The position numbers were made by a program, and so were the translations under genes. From the NCBI RefSeq assembly GCF_963662805.1, contig NZ_OY759873.1, positions 62,001-126,000 on the forward strand: a stretch of 64,000 nt of DNA, read 5' to 3'. Each line of letters begins with the position of its first letter. Positions within the stretch are counted from its first letter, which is position 1. Below, one piece after another: positions 21,701 through 30,204 of this stretch. This stretch comes from an uncultured Cohaesibacter sp. (lineage in GTDB: Bacteria > Pseudomonadota > Alphaproteobacteria > Rhizobiales > Cohaesibacteraceae). The notes below the pieces were generated by a model. That model was not told where the DNA came from. It made no database searches and saw only the letters and a list, made by a program, of their open reading frames with translations.

Positions 21701-21733
21701 TTGACAAATATAGGCAATACACGGCACTATTGC
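21701..21733 (+). promoter_or_regulatory. Promoter with overlapping inverted repeat upstream of the XRE regulator
   Basis: TTGACA at 21701-21706, an 18-base spacer and CACTAT at 21725-21730 fit a sigma-70-type promoter. GCAATA (21714-21719) and TATTGC (21728-21733) form a perfect inverted repeat with an eight-base centre covering the -10 box. A third GCAATA half-site is at 21761-21766. Autorepression by the XRE protein is an inference. Confidence 0.5.
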
Positions 21734-21885
21734 ACAACCTCCATCGCTAAAGCGGAAAGCGCAATATACAATCATAAGCGCCCAGGAGGGTGAGAAACTC
21801 GAGCAGCGGAACTCGTGATCTAAAACCAGCGGCGCACATCAAAGTTGTCACAATCAACTGGCGCCACAATATAAAAGAGAGCCAA

Positions 21886-22299
21886 ATGGCCAGTAAAAAA
21901 GCACCAAACCCGATCGACGTCTATGTAGGGAGTCGCGTTCGGCTCCGTCGGATGATGCTCTCCATGAGCCAAGAAAAATTGGGCGAGCACCTCGGTATTA
22001 CATTCCAGCAGATCCAGAAGTACGAAAAAGGCACGAACCGCATCGGCGCCAGCCGTCTGCAGCATATTGCTACCGTGCTGGAAGTACCTGTGTCCTTCTT
22101 CTTTGAAGATGCGCCTGGCACTCCTCAGGAAGCTGCCGGCCTTGCTGAATCGAAATCTGAAAACTACGTAATCGATTTTCTGTCTTCTTCCGAAGGACTT
22201 CAGCTCAACCGAGCTTTTGTTCAGATCAAGGACCAGAAAGTACGGCGCAAGATTGTCGAACTGGTTCGCGAGATCGCAGGCGAACACGCAGAAAGCTGA
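21886..22299 (+). CDS. XRE-family helix-turn-helix regulator (PraR-like)
   Basis: DNA-binding protein of 137 residues. The helix-turn-helix is near residues 12-66: RVRLRRMMLSMSQEKLGEHL, then GITFQQIQKYEKGTNRIGAS as the recognition part, then VPVSFFFEDAPG. The C-terminal segment (DFLSSSEGLQLNRAFVQI) is typical of a conserved Rhizobiales family that, from memory, includes PraR, a regulator of biofilm and quorum-sensing genes in Rhizobium and Azorhizobium; orthology is inferred, not tested. The ATG at 21886 follows GAGAG by five bases. Reading from a GTG at 21790 would add 32 poorly conserved residues. In relatives metK commonly lies next to this gene; it is absent here. Confidence 0.85.
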   Translation: MASKKAPNPIDVYVGSRVRLRRMMLSMSQEKLGEHLGITFQQIQKYEKGTNRIGASRLQHIATVLEVPVSFFFEDAPGTPQEAAGLAESKSENYVIDFLSSSEGLQLNRAFVQIKDQKVRRKIVELVREIAGEHAES

Positions 22300-22357
22300 T
22301 CCTCCCCCTTTCGACAATGTTCGAAATTCAGCTTTGCAGAACTCGCCGTTCTGATTT

Positions 22358-22388
22358 GACCGGAAGATGCCCCCGTCTTCCGGTCTTT
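22358..22388 (+). terminator. Hairpin terminator after the XRE regulator
   Basis: GACCGGAAGA (22358-22367) pairs perfectly with TCTTCCGGTC (22376-22385) across an eight-base loop, followed by only TTT. It lies 58 bases after the regulator stop. The stem is strong, the uridine run short. Confidence 0.55.
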
Positions 22389-22503
22389 GCATGTCCGAAC
22401 GGTCCTGATTGCTCTTGATTATGCTCTCTCCTCTGGGCTAAAGACCGAGACCACAGCCGCCCTTGAGGCAAGATCGATCCGTCAAGCAAGATCCAACACG
22501 CCC

Positions 22504-23241
22504 ATGACTTCTGCCACCAACGACAAACCACGGTTCCGTCCGTCCCAGTCCCGTCTCCTTGATGAACCGATCGCGACGGCCTTCTTCGGTCGCCGGAAGG
22601 GCAAGCCGATCAGCCCGACACAGCAGGCCCTGATGGATGACCTGTTGCCCCGGATCAGTCTCAATCCAGCCAGACCCGTCGACGATGTAGCGTCGCTGTT
22701 CGCTCACAAACCGGCAGAGATCTGGATGGAAATCGGATTTGGTGGTGGTGAGCATATCGTTCGGCAGGCGAAATCGAACCCGGACGTCGGCCTGATCGGA
22801 TGCGAGCCGTTCGTCAATGGCGTGGTCAAGGCACTTGTGCAGATGCGCGAGCAGGATGTCGGCAACATCCGCGTCTATGACGAAGATGCGGCCCATATTC
22901 TCGACTGGCTGCCCACCGCGTCCCTTGACCGGCTATTCCTACTCTACCCAGACCCTTGGCACAAGAAGCGCCACTGGAAGCGGCGCTTTGTCTCGGACGC
23001 CAATCTCGAGCGCTTCATCCGCGTTCTCAAACCGGGTGCCCTGTTCCGCTTTGCCTCCGATATCGAACCCTATGTCAACTGGACGCTGAACCATGTCGAG
23101 CGTTTCGATGCGTTTGAAGAGATTGATGCCACACCGGAAAAACGACTTGAAGCATGGCCGGACTGGCAAACAACCCGCTATGAAGAAAAAGCATTTCGCG
23201 AAGGGCGCAGACCGCATTATCTGACCTTCCGGCGCAAATAG
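22504..23241 (+). CDS. trmB: tRNA (guanine-N7-)-methyltransferase TrmB
   Basis: SAM-dependent methyltransferase forming m7G46 in the tRNA variable loop. The 245-residue product has the cofactor motif MEIGFGGGEH near 76-85 and the catalytic signature PDPWHKKRHWKRR near 151-163, with FRFASDIEPYVNW following. The N-terminal 40 residues are basic and variable. The start at 22504 (MTSATNDKPRF) is chosen because the family's conserved sequence begins soon after; upstream in-frame starts reach into the preceding terminator region. A terminator hairpin stands 82 bases after the stop. Confidence 0.95.
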   Translation: MTSATNDKPRFRPSQSRLLDEPIATAFFGRRKGKPISPTQQALMDDLLPRISLNPARPVDDVASLFAHKPAEIWMEIGFGGGEHIVRQAKSNPDVGLIGCEPFVNGVVKALVQMREQDVGNIRVYDEDAAHILDWLPTASLDRLFLLYPDPWHKKRHWKRRFVSDANLERFIRVLKPGALFRFASDIEPYVNWTLNHVERFDAFEEIDATPEKRLEAWPDWQTTRYEEKAFREGRRPHYLTFRRK

Positions 23242-23265
23242 ATCTCGAGGCAGGCAAGACAAGTC

Positions 23266-23351
23266 TTGCATTTACCCATCAAACTGGTGTAATAGTTCCT
23301 CAAAATCTAGACTTGCTGTTTAGAGTGGGCCAACCGGACCCGCTCTTTTTT
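23266..23351 (+). promoter_or_regulatory. Promoter plus intrinsic terminator: putative leader/attenuator of rimP-nusA-infB
   Basis: TTGCAT (23266-23271), an 18-base spacer and TAATAG (23290-23295) resemble a sigma-70 promoter with a start near 23302. Only about 20 bases on, GAGTGGG (23323-23329) and CCCGCTC (23339-23345, one G-U pair) form a hairpin followed by TTTTTT. The element could end trmB transcripts, act as an attenuator, or both. From memory, a class of rimP leaders with a terminator has been described in alpha- and gammaproteobacteria. The other 231 bases up to rimP hold a small hairpin CTGCG-TTTT-CGCAG at 23362-23375 and no gene. Confidence 0.5.
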
Positions 23352-23582
23352 GTTTGTAACACTGCGTTTTCGCAGCAAAGTCTGGTAAAAAGAGTGGATC
23401 GGGTCGATGGTGCCTTTGCGGTCACTGGCCTTTTAGGGAGACAATCTGAAACCGGTCCAAGCGGGTTGAGCCCCACTTGCCTCGTCCTGACGAGAGCAGG
23501 TGCGCAGGCTGACCCACAATGATGTGAGTGCGCCCAGCTGTTTGATGGCAGGGACGCCAGCGAATGGAGACAGGCTTTCCTC

Positions 23583-24188
23583 ATGGCAGAAAGCAGTCAA
23601 ATGGAAGCAGGGCAAGAGCCGCGGCTTTTCGGCGAGAAGGGACTTGAAGCCCGGATCGCCAGCATCGTCGAGCCGGTGATCATCGATCTCGGGTTTGATC
23701 TGGTGCGTGTCAGGATTACCGGACAGCATGGCTGCACGGTGCAGATCATGGCCGAAGCCACGGATGGTACCATGTCGATTGATGGCTGCGAGGCTGTCAG
23801 CAAGGCCGTTTCTCCCGTGCTTGACGTGGAAGACCCGATCGACGGCGAGTATAATCTGGAGATTTCCTCTCCGGGCGTTGATCGTCCGCTGGTTCGCCGG
23901 CGCGACTTTGTTGCATGGGCTGGCCATGAAGCAAAAATCGAATTGTCGGTCCCCATCGACGGGCGCCGCCGCTATCGCGGCATGCTCGACGGGGTCGATG
24001 GAGAAGACCTGAAGATTGTACTGCCTGATGCACCGCAGGGAAGCGATCCCAACGTGCGGGTGCCTCTTACGGACTTGTCCGAGGCAAAACTGGTAATGAA
24101 TGACAAATTGCTGGAGCTGGCGCTGAAAGCGCAGCCGGTAGATGATGCCGCAGAACTTGAGGAAGACGCGGCTGACAGGCAAGAATAG
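23583..24188 (+). CDS. rimP: Ribosome maturation factor RimP
   Basis: Assists maturation of the 30S subunit head. The 201-residue product has the N-terminal RimP domain (PVIIDLGFDLVRVRI near 37-51, with DGCEAVSKAVSPVLDVED and NLEISSPGVDRPLVRRRDF) and the C-terminal SH3-like domain, followed by an acidic tail (DDAAELEEDAADRQE). The family motif SSPGVDRPL is intact. It is 12 bases before nusA, the universal pairing, and heads the rimP-nusA-ylxR-infB operon here. Confidence 0.97.
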   Translation: MAESSQMEAGQEPRLFGEKGLEARIASIVEPVIIDLGFDLVRVRITGQHGCTVQIMAEATDGTMSIDGCEAVSKAVSPVLDVEDPIDGEYNLEISSPGVDRPLVRRRDFVAWAGHEAKIELSVPIDGRRRYRGMLDGVDGEDLKIVLPDAPQGSDPNVRVPLTDLSEAKLVMNDKLLELALKAQPVDDAAELEEDAADRQE

Positions 24189-24200
24189 GAGACGCTGACG

Positions 24201-25868
24201 ATGGCCATCAGTGCAAACCGTCTTGAGCTTCTGCAAATCGCAGATGCCGTGGCGCGAGAAAAATCGATTGATCGGATGATCGTGATTGGCGCCATGGAAG
24301 ACGCCATCCGCAAGGCGGCTCATTCCCGCTATGGTCAGGAAACCGATATCCGCGCGACCATCAATCCGCGCACCGGTGAGACCCGGCTTGAGCGCCTTCT
24401 GGAAGTGGTTGAGGTCGTGGAGGATTATTCGACCCAGATCGCTCTGGTCGATGCGCAGGTGAAGCATCCGGAAGCCAAGCTTGGCGACACCATCGCCGAC
24501 CTGTTGCCGCCACTGGAATTCGGCCGCATCTCCGCACAGTCTGCCAAGCAGGTCATCGTGCAGAAAGTGCGCGAAGCAGAACGCGATCACCAGTACGAAG
24601 AATTCAAGGACCGTCTGAATGAAATCGTCAACGGACAGGTCAAGCGCGTGGAATATGGCAACGTCACCGTCGATCTGTCGGGCAGCGAAGCCATCGTACG
24701 CCGCGACGAGCTGATCGCCCGTGAGGCCTTCCGCCCCGGCGACCGCATTCGCGCCATCATCTATGACGTCCGCCGCGAACAGCGTGGGCCGCAGGTCTTC
24801 CTGTCCCGGACCCATCCGCAGTTCATGGCGAAATTGTTTGCACAGGAAGTCCCGGAAATCTATGATGGCATCATCACCATCAAATCGGTTGCCCGCGACC
24901 CCGGCTCACGCGCCAAGATCGCCGTGCTTTCTTCCGACAGCTCGATCGACCCGGTCGGTGCCTGTGTCGGTATGCGAGGCTCCCGCGTTCAGGCGGTGGT
25001 GAACGAACTGCAGGGTGAGAAGATCGACATCATCCCGTGGTCCGAAGATCCCGCCACCTTCATCGTCAACGCGCTGCAGCCTGCCGAAGTGGCCAAGGTC
25101 GTGCTTGATGAAGACAGCGAGCGCATCGAAGTGGTGGTGCCCAACGACCAGTTGTCTTTGGCAATCGGCCGTCGTGGCCAGAATGTGCGTCTTGCTTCCC
25201 AGCTGACCGGCTGGGACATCGACATCATGACCGAAGAAGAAGAATCCGAGCGTCGCCAGAAGGAATTCAACGAACGCGCCGAATTGTTCATGAATGCGTT
25301 GGATGTGGATGATATCGTTGCGCAGCTGCTCGCCTCCGAAGGCTTCACCTCGATCGAGGAAGTCGCCTATGTGGACCTGAGCGAAGTGGCTGACATCGAA
25401 GGCTTTGACGAGGAAACCGCTCAGGAGCTGCAGGCGCGCGCCAACGAATATCTCGAGGCGGAAGCCGCCAAGCTCAACGACGAACGCATCGCGCTTGGCG
25501 TATCCGACGATCTTCTTGAGATCTCCGGCCTGACCCTTGGCATGCTGGTTGCCCTCGGCAAGGACGACATCAAGACCATCGAGGATCTTGCCGGTTGCGC
25601 CACGGACGACCTGGTTGGCTGGACCGAACGGCAGAATGGCGAAGTCAAGCGCTTCAAGGGCGCCCTGTCCGACTTCGACATTTCCCGTCAGGAAGCCGAA
25701 GACATCGTCATGCTGACCCGCGTTGCTGCAGGCTGGATCGATCCATCCGAGCTGCTCAGCGAGGAAGAGGCAGCCGAATATGAACAGATGGAGGCGAGTG
25801 AGGCAGAGGACGACGCCGAGGGCGAAGTTGTCTCCGAAAGCGTCGAATCTGTTGAAGAGAAGGCCTGA
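24201..25868 (+). CDS. nusA: Transcription termination/antitermination factor NusA
   Basis: RNA-polymerase-associated factor that promotes pausing, intrinsic termination and, with other Nus factors, antitermination. The 555-residue product shows the N-terminal polymerase-binding domain, an S1 domain near 135-200, two KH domains (DPVGACVGMRGSRVQ near 252, LAIGRRGQNVRLASQLTGW near 319-337) and C-terminal acidic helix-hairpin-helix repeats (EGFTSIEEVAYV, GKDDIKTIEDLAG). The extreme C-terminus is strongly acidic. The gene is flanked by rimP and ylxR with short gaps, consistent with co-transcription. Confidence 0.98.
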   Translation: MAISANRLELLQIADAVAREKSIDRMIVIGAMEDAIRKAAHSRYGQETDIRATINPRTGETRLERLLEVVEVVEDYSTQIALVDAQVKHPEAKLGDTIADLLPPLEFGRISAQSAKQVIVQKVREAERDHQYEEFKDRLNEIVNGQVKRVEYGNVTVDLSGSEAIVRRDELIAREAFRPGDRIRAIIYDVRREQRGPQVFLSRTHPQFMAKLFAQEVPEIYDGIITIKSVARDPGSRAKIAVLSSDSSIDPVGACVGMRGSRVQAVVNELQGEKIDIIPWSEDPATFIVNALQPAEVAKVVLDEDSERIEVVVPNDQLSLAIGRRGQNVRLASQLTGWDIDIMTEEEESERRQKEFNERAELFMNALDVDDIVAQLLASEGFTSIEEVAYVDLSEVADIEGFDEETAQELQARANEYLEAEAAKLNDERIALGVSDDLLEISGLTLGMLVALGKDDIKTIEDLAGCATDDLVGWTERQNGEVKRFKGALSDFDISRQEAEDIVMLTRVAAGWIDPSELLSEEEAAEYEQMEASEAEDDAEGEVVSESVESVEEKA

Positions 25869-25931
25869 AGACGGAATCTTGCCGCCAATTGGCCTACGGA
25901 TTTGACAAAATCGGGCAGGAAAGGATAAACC

Positions 25932-26606
25932 GTGCCGCGTAAGAGCGAAGAGACGACCAGACAATGCCTGGTCACGCGGGATGTCCTTCCCAAGGCAGAC
26001 ATGGTCCGTTTTGTCATGGCGCCGGATGGACAGGTGGTTCCGGATCTCAAGATGCGATTACCCGGACGGGGTGTCTGGGTGATGGCTCGCTATGAAACCG
26101 TCGAGCAGGCCGTTCAGAAAGGCCTCTTTGCCCGGGGTTTCAAACAAAAAGTGCAATGCGACGACGGCTTGGCTGATTTGATCGCCGGACAGATGGAAAG
26201 TGCTTGTCTTTCCTCGCTGTCCATGACACGCAAGGCAGGTCAGATCCTAACCGGATTTGCCAAGGTCGAAAGCGCGATTGCACAGGGTGAGGCGAAAGGC
26301 CTCTTGCACGCGGCCGATGCCGCAGAGGATGGACAGAAAAAATTGGCCCAGGCGGTGCGGCGCCGATATGGCAGCGATGGTGAATTGCCGGTAATTCGCC
26401 GTTTCAGCGCCGAGGCTCTCAGCGCAGCCCTGGGTCAGGGCAATGTGGTACATGCAGCTTTGCTGGCAGGGTCTGCCAGCAAGAGCTTTCTCAAACAGGT
26501 CGCAATGCTGGAAACCTATCTGCGGCCACACAAACGAGATTCAGGCAGCGCGTTACCAGAGCGGTCCGCTGCCCACGCCTCCGAGGGAGGCAACGAAGGA
26601 TATTGA
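25932..26606 (+). CDS. ylxR: YlxR-family RNA-binding protein fused to an L7Ae-like domain
   Basis: The 224-residue protein joins two RNA-binding modules. Residues 8-90 are the YlxR (DUF448) fold, with TRQCLVTRDVLPKADMVRFV and the conserved LPGRGVWV. Residues 97-190 resemble ribosomal L7Ae/L30e proteins (MTRKAGQILTGFAKVESAIA, then LLHAADAAEDGQKKL). In Firmicutes these are two separate genes (ylxR, ylxQ) at the same place between nusA and infB; the fusion is the alphaproteobacterial arrangement. The start is a GTG with AGGAAAGG about seven bases upstream. The molecular role is not established; nucleoid or RNA binding is proposed for YlxR homologues. Confidence 0.9.
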   Translation: MPRKSEETTRQCLVTRDVLPKADMVRFVMAPDGQVVPDLKMRLPGRGVWVMARYETVEQAVQKGLFARGFKQKVQCDDGLADLIAGQMESACLSSLSMTRKAGQILTGFAKVESAIAQGEAKGLLHAADAAEDGQKKLAQAVRRRYGSDGELPVIRRFSAEALSAALGQGNVVHAALLAGSASKSFLKQVAMLETYLRPHKRDSGSALPERSAAHASEGGNEGY

Positions 26607-26613
26607 CCGAGAT

Positions 26614-29547
26614 ATGAGCAACGAAAACAGCAACGACAACAACAACGGCCCATCTGAGAAAAAGACTCTCTCTCTGGGCAAGAGCGTGGGTCAGGGGACT
26701 GTGCGACAGAGTTTTTCGCATGGCCGCTCCAAGGCCGTTGTTGTCGAGAAGCGCAAACGCCGCTTCACCGCACCTGGCGAAGCCAAACCGGCAGCCAAGA
26801 GTGAGGGCTCGTCTCCGGCGGCCCAGCCTGCACCTGATGCACCGGCATCCCAGCCTCAGGCCCGTCAGGGTGCTGAAGGCCGTGGAGCCAATCAGTCTCA
26901 GGGTGGCGGTCAGGGTAAAGGCGGTGGCAAGGGTCAGCGGTCCGGCCAGCGCAACAACCGACAGAACAATGGCGGTGGTGCCCAGGGTGGCAATGCCTCC
27001 AGCCAGCGCAATCTGACCTCCTCGGAAAACGCCAAGCGCCTGCAGGCTCTTGAGGCGGCGAAAGCCCGCGCGCGCGAAATGGAAGTGCGCAAGAAGGAAG
27101 AGGAAGTCAAACGCAAGGCTGAAGCCGAAGCTCGCCGCCAGGCCGAGGAAGAGGCAAAACGTCAGGCTGAAGAAGATGCCAAGCGCAAGGCTGTGGAAGA
27201 TGCAGCCCGGGCCGAAGAAGAACGCAAGGCTCACGAGGCGGAAGCAAGCAAGCCTGCTGCCGAGCCCGAAGAAGCCAAAAGCGCTGAAGCTCCTGCAGAG
27301 ACGGCAAGGCCGCACCGTGCCCGTGATGGCGCCGCTGCACGCGAGGACGGCAAGGACCATCAGGGTCGCCCGCTTCGTCACGACCGCGCAGAACGCGAAG
27401 ACGGTCCCCGCCGCGGGGAACGCTCTCATCGCGCTCCTGGCGAACGGACCGAGCGGCCTCGTACCGATCGTGCGCCTCGTCCAGCCGGACAGGGCAACAA
27501 CAACAACAACCGCACCGGTGGTGGTGTGGCCTTTGAACCGCCTGTTGCTGACCGCACTGCCGATGGCAAGCCGGGCGTCAAGACCCTCAAACCTGTTCTG
27601 AAGCGCCCGCGTCCGGAAGAGCCGAGCCGTGTTGCTCCTGCCAAGCCGCGCACCGATGAACGCCGTCGTGGCAAGCTGACTCTGACCAACGCCCTCAATG
27701 CAGAGGAGCAGCGTGAACGGTCTCTGGCTTCTATGCGTCGTCGGCGCGCCAAGCAGAAGGGATCACAGCATGATACCCAGCGCGAAAAGGTCTTCCGTGA
27801 GGTCGTCATTCCGGAAACCATCACGGTTCAGGAACTTGCACAGCGCATGACCGAACGTGCGGTTGACGTAATCAAGATCCTGATGAAGCAGGGCATGATG
27901 GTCAAAACCGTCGACGTGCTTGATGCGGATACCGCGCAGCTGGTGGCCGAGGAACTGGGTCACTCTGTGAAACGCGTCTCCGAAGCCGATGTGGAAGAGG
28001 GTCTGTTCGACAAGCAGGATTCTGCGGAAAGCCTGCAGAACCGTCCGCCAGTGGTTACCATCATGGGCCACGTCGACCACGGCAAGACCTCGCTGCTCGA
28101 CGCCATCCGCCACGCTAACGTGGTGAAAGGCGAAGCCGGCGGGATCACCCAGCATATCGGCGCCTATCAGGTCGAACAGGACGGTCAGAAGATCACCTTC
28201 ATCGATACGCCGGGCCACGCTGCCTTTACCGAGATGCGTGCGCGTGGTGCACAATCGACCGATATCGTGGTGCTGGTTGTTGCTGCCGATGACGGTGTGA
28301 TGCCGCAGACCATCGAAGCCATCAACCATGCCCGTGCGGCAGGGGTTCCGATCATCGTGGCAGTCAACAAGATCGACCTGCCTGCTGCTGATCCGTTCCG
28401 GGTCCGCAACGAACTCCTTCAGCACAATGTGTTCGTGGAGAGCATGGGTGGTGAGGTTCTTGAGGTTGAAGTGTCCGCCAAGGAACAGCTCAATCTTGAC
28501 GGCCTGCTTGAAGCCATCCTGATGCAGTCCGAAATGCTCGAACTGAAAGCCAACCCGGATCGCGAAGCTGACGGCATCGTGGTCGAAGCCAAGCTCGACA
28601 AGGGCCGTGGCCCGGTTGCCACCGTGCTGGTGCAGAATGGCCAGCTGAAGGTCGGTGACATTGTTGTCGCTGGCGAACAGTGGGGCAAAGTGCGTGCGTT
28701 GCTCGACGATCAGGGCGAAAAGGTGGACTTTGCAGAGCCTTCCAAGCCTGTCGAGATCCTCGGCTTTGACGCGGCCCCGAACGCCGGTGACCCGTTTGCA
28801 GTCGTCGAGACCGAAGGCCGCGCTCGCGAAATCACGGACTATCGTATCCGCAAGAACAAGGATCTTGCTGCTGCGAAGGCAAACCGCGGTTCGCTGGAAC
28901 AGATGCTGACCAACCTGAAGGAGAGCGGCGACAGCCAGTCCTTCCCGCTGGTCATCAAGGGCGACGTGAAGGGCTCTGTGGAAGCCATCATTGGCGCTCT
29001 GGAAGCTATCGGCAACAACGAGGTTTCCGCCCAGATCCTGCATGCAGGCGTTGGCGGTGTGACCGAATCCGACGTGACGCTGGCTTCTGCCTCTGGTGCT
29101 CCGATCATTGCCTTCAACGTCCGTGCCAACGCGCAGGCGAAATTGGCCGCTGAACAGAAGGGCGTCGAAATCCGCTACTACAACATCATCTACGATCTGA
29201 CCGATGATGTGAAAGCAGCGATGTCCGGCATGCTCAGCCCAGAGGTTCGCGAAACCTTCATCGGTTACGCCGAAATCCTCGAAGTCTTCAACATCACCAA
29301 GGTCGGCAAGGTTGCCGGTTGCCGTGTGACCGAAGGCGTCGTGGAACGTGGAACGGGCGTTCGCCTGCTGCGCGACGATGTCGTGATCCACACCGGCAAA
29401 CTCTCGACCCTCAAGCGCTTCAAGGACGAAGTCAAGGAAGTGCATGTCGGTCAGGAATGCGGCATGGCGTTCGAGAATTATCAGGATCTCCGTCAGGGTG
29501 ACCAGATCGAATGCTTCCGCGTCGAAGAGATCGCCCGCTCGCTCTGA
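26614..29547 (+). CDS. infB: Translation initiation factor IF-2
   Basis: GTPase that places formyl-Met-tRNA on the 30S subunit and promotes subunit joining. The 977-residue product starts at ATG 26614, seven bases after the ylxR stop. Residues 1-400 are low-complexity: Gly/Gln-rich (near 90-130), then an Arg/Lys/Glu/Ala-rich predicted coiled coil (near 145-225) and an Arg/Asp-rich part (near 230-310). The GTPase core has G1 GHVDHGKT (485-492), G3 DTPGH, G4 NKID, followed by domains II, III and the fMet-tRNA-binding domain IV. The long disordered N-terminus is usual for alphaproteobacteria. An upstream in-frame ATG overlaps ylxR and is rejected. Confidence 0.98.
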   Translation: MSNENSNDNNNGPSEKKTLSLGKSVGQGTVRQSFSHGRSKAVVVEKRKRRFTAPGEAKPAAKSEGSSPAAQPAPDAPASQPQARQGAEGRGANQSQGGGQGKGGGKGQRSGQRNNRQNNGGGAQGGNASSQRNLTSSENAKRLQALEAAKARAREMEVRKKEEEVKRKAEAEARRQAEEEAKRQAEEDAKRKAVEDAARAEEERKAHEAEASKPAAEPEEAKSAEAPAETARPHRARDGAAAREDGKDHQGRPLRHDRAEREDGPRRGERSHRAPGERTERPRTDRAPRPAGQGNNNNNRTGGGVAFEPPVADRTADGKPGVKTLKPVLKRPRPEEPSRVAPAKPRTDERRRGKLTLTNALNAEEQRERSLASMRRRRAKQKGSQHDTQREKVFREVVIPETITVQELAQRMTERAVDVIKILMKQGMMVKTVDVLDADTAQLVAEELGHSVKRVSEADVEEGLFDKQDSAESLQNRPPVVTIMGHVDHGKTSLLDAIRHANVVKGEAGGITQHIGAYQVEQDGQKITFIDTPGHAAFTEMRARGAQSTDIVVLVVAADDGVMPQTIEAINHARAAGVPIIVAVNKIDLPAADPFRVRNELLQHNVFVESMGGEVLEVEVSAKEQLNLDGLLEAILMQSEMLELKANPDREADGIVVEAKLDKGRGPVATVLVQNGQLKVGDIVVAGEQWGKVRALLDDQGEKVDFAEPSKPVEILGFDAAPNAGDPFAVVETEGRAREITDYRIRKNKDLAAAKANRGSLEQMLTNLKESGDSQSFPLVIKGDVKGSVEAIIGALEAIGNNEVSAQILHAGVGGVTESDVTLASASGAPIIAFNVRANAQAKLAAEQKGVEIRYYNIIYDLTDDVKAAMSGMLSPEVRETFIGYAEILEVFNITKVGKVAGCRVTEGVVERGTGVRLLRDDVVIHTGKLSTLKRFKDEVKEVHVGQECGMAFENYQDLRQGDQIECFRVEEIARSL

Positions 29548-29572
29548 TGAGCGCGAAACCTTAACCAAATCT

Positions 29573-29617
29573 GGCAAAGGTCGAAGCACCGGCTTTGACC
29601 TTTGCCGCTTTTGCTTT
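29573..29617 (+). terminator. Strong hairpin terminator after infB
   Basis: GGCAAAGGTC (29573-29582) pairs perfectly with GACCTTTGCC (29597-29606). The loop itself folds as G-AAGC-ACCG-GCTT-T, giving about 15 stacked pairs including one G-U. GCTTTTGCTTT follows, an interrupted uridine run. It separates infB from rbfA. Confidence 0.7.
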
Positions 29618-29668
29618 AAAGCTTCCCACATTGTTGCCCTTTTCGTGGCCTAGGTCTGTGGCATGGCT

Positions 29669-29694
29669 TGCTATAAGACGGTCGCCCGGCGACC
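29669..29694 (+). promoter_or_regulatory. Possible extended -10 promoter and hairpin upstream of rbfA
   Basis: TTGCTATAAG (29669-29678) fits an extended -10 (TGn-TATAAg). The next bases, GGTCGC-CCG-GCGACC (29680-29694), form a perfect six-base hairpin that would lie at or near the RNA 5' end. No clear -35 box is seen, so the promoter call is tentative. Confidence 0.35.
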
Positions 29695-29757
29695 TTTGAG
29701 AAATCTGGTGGCGCACGGTCCAATCCCGACGCTGCCTAGCTGATTGGATGAAATGAA

Positions 29758-30192
29758 ATGAGACGGAGTTCTCGCAAGGGCGGCGGCATGTCGTCCCAAC
29801 GCCAGTTGCGCGTCGGCGAACTGGTTCGCAAATCCCTATCCGAATGCCTCACACGCGGTGAAATCATCGACGAGCTTCTCGAAGCCCACGTGATTTCGAT
29901 CCCCGAAGTGCGCATGAGCCCTGACCTCACCCTTGCCACGGCCTTTGTCATGCCGCTTGGCGCACCGGGCAAGGAAAAGGCAATCGTCGACGCCCTCAAC
30001 AGCCACAAGAAGTTTCTGCGCGGCCGCCTTGGACGCGATCTGACGATGAAGCACACCCCGGACCTTCGTTTCCGCTATGACGAGACCTTTGACGAGGCCT
30101 CGCGTATCGATGCGTTGCTCAATTCGCCCCAGGTGCAGCGAGACTTGCACCATGACGATGACGAGGACGATCAGGATGCTGACAAGGACTGA
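29758..30192 (+). CDS. rbfA: 30S ribosome-binding factor RbfA
   Basis: KH-fold assembly factor acting late in 30S maturation near the 5' helix of 16S rRNA. The 144-residue product has QLRVGELVRKSLSECL near 16-31, IPEVRMSPDLTLATAFV and TPDLRFRYDETFDEASRID, all family-typical, then an acidic tail of mostly Asp (DDDEDDQDADKD). Two starts are possible: ATG 29758 with weak GGA upstream, or ATG 29788 with AAGG eight bases upstream, which would remove a basic decapeptide. truB follows after 12 bases. Confidence 0.95.
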   Translation: MRRSSRKGGGMSSQRQLRVGELVRKSLSECLTRGEIIDELLEAHVISIPEVRMSPDLTLATAFVMPLGAPGKEKAIVDALNSHKKFLRGRLGRDLTMKHTPDLRFRYDETFDEASRIDALLNSPQVQRDLHHDDDEDDQDADKD

Positions 30193-30204
30193 GGGATAGC
30201 GACC

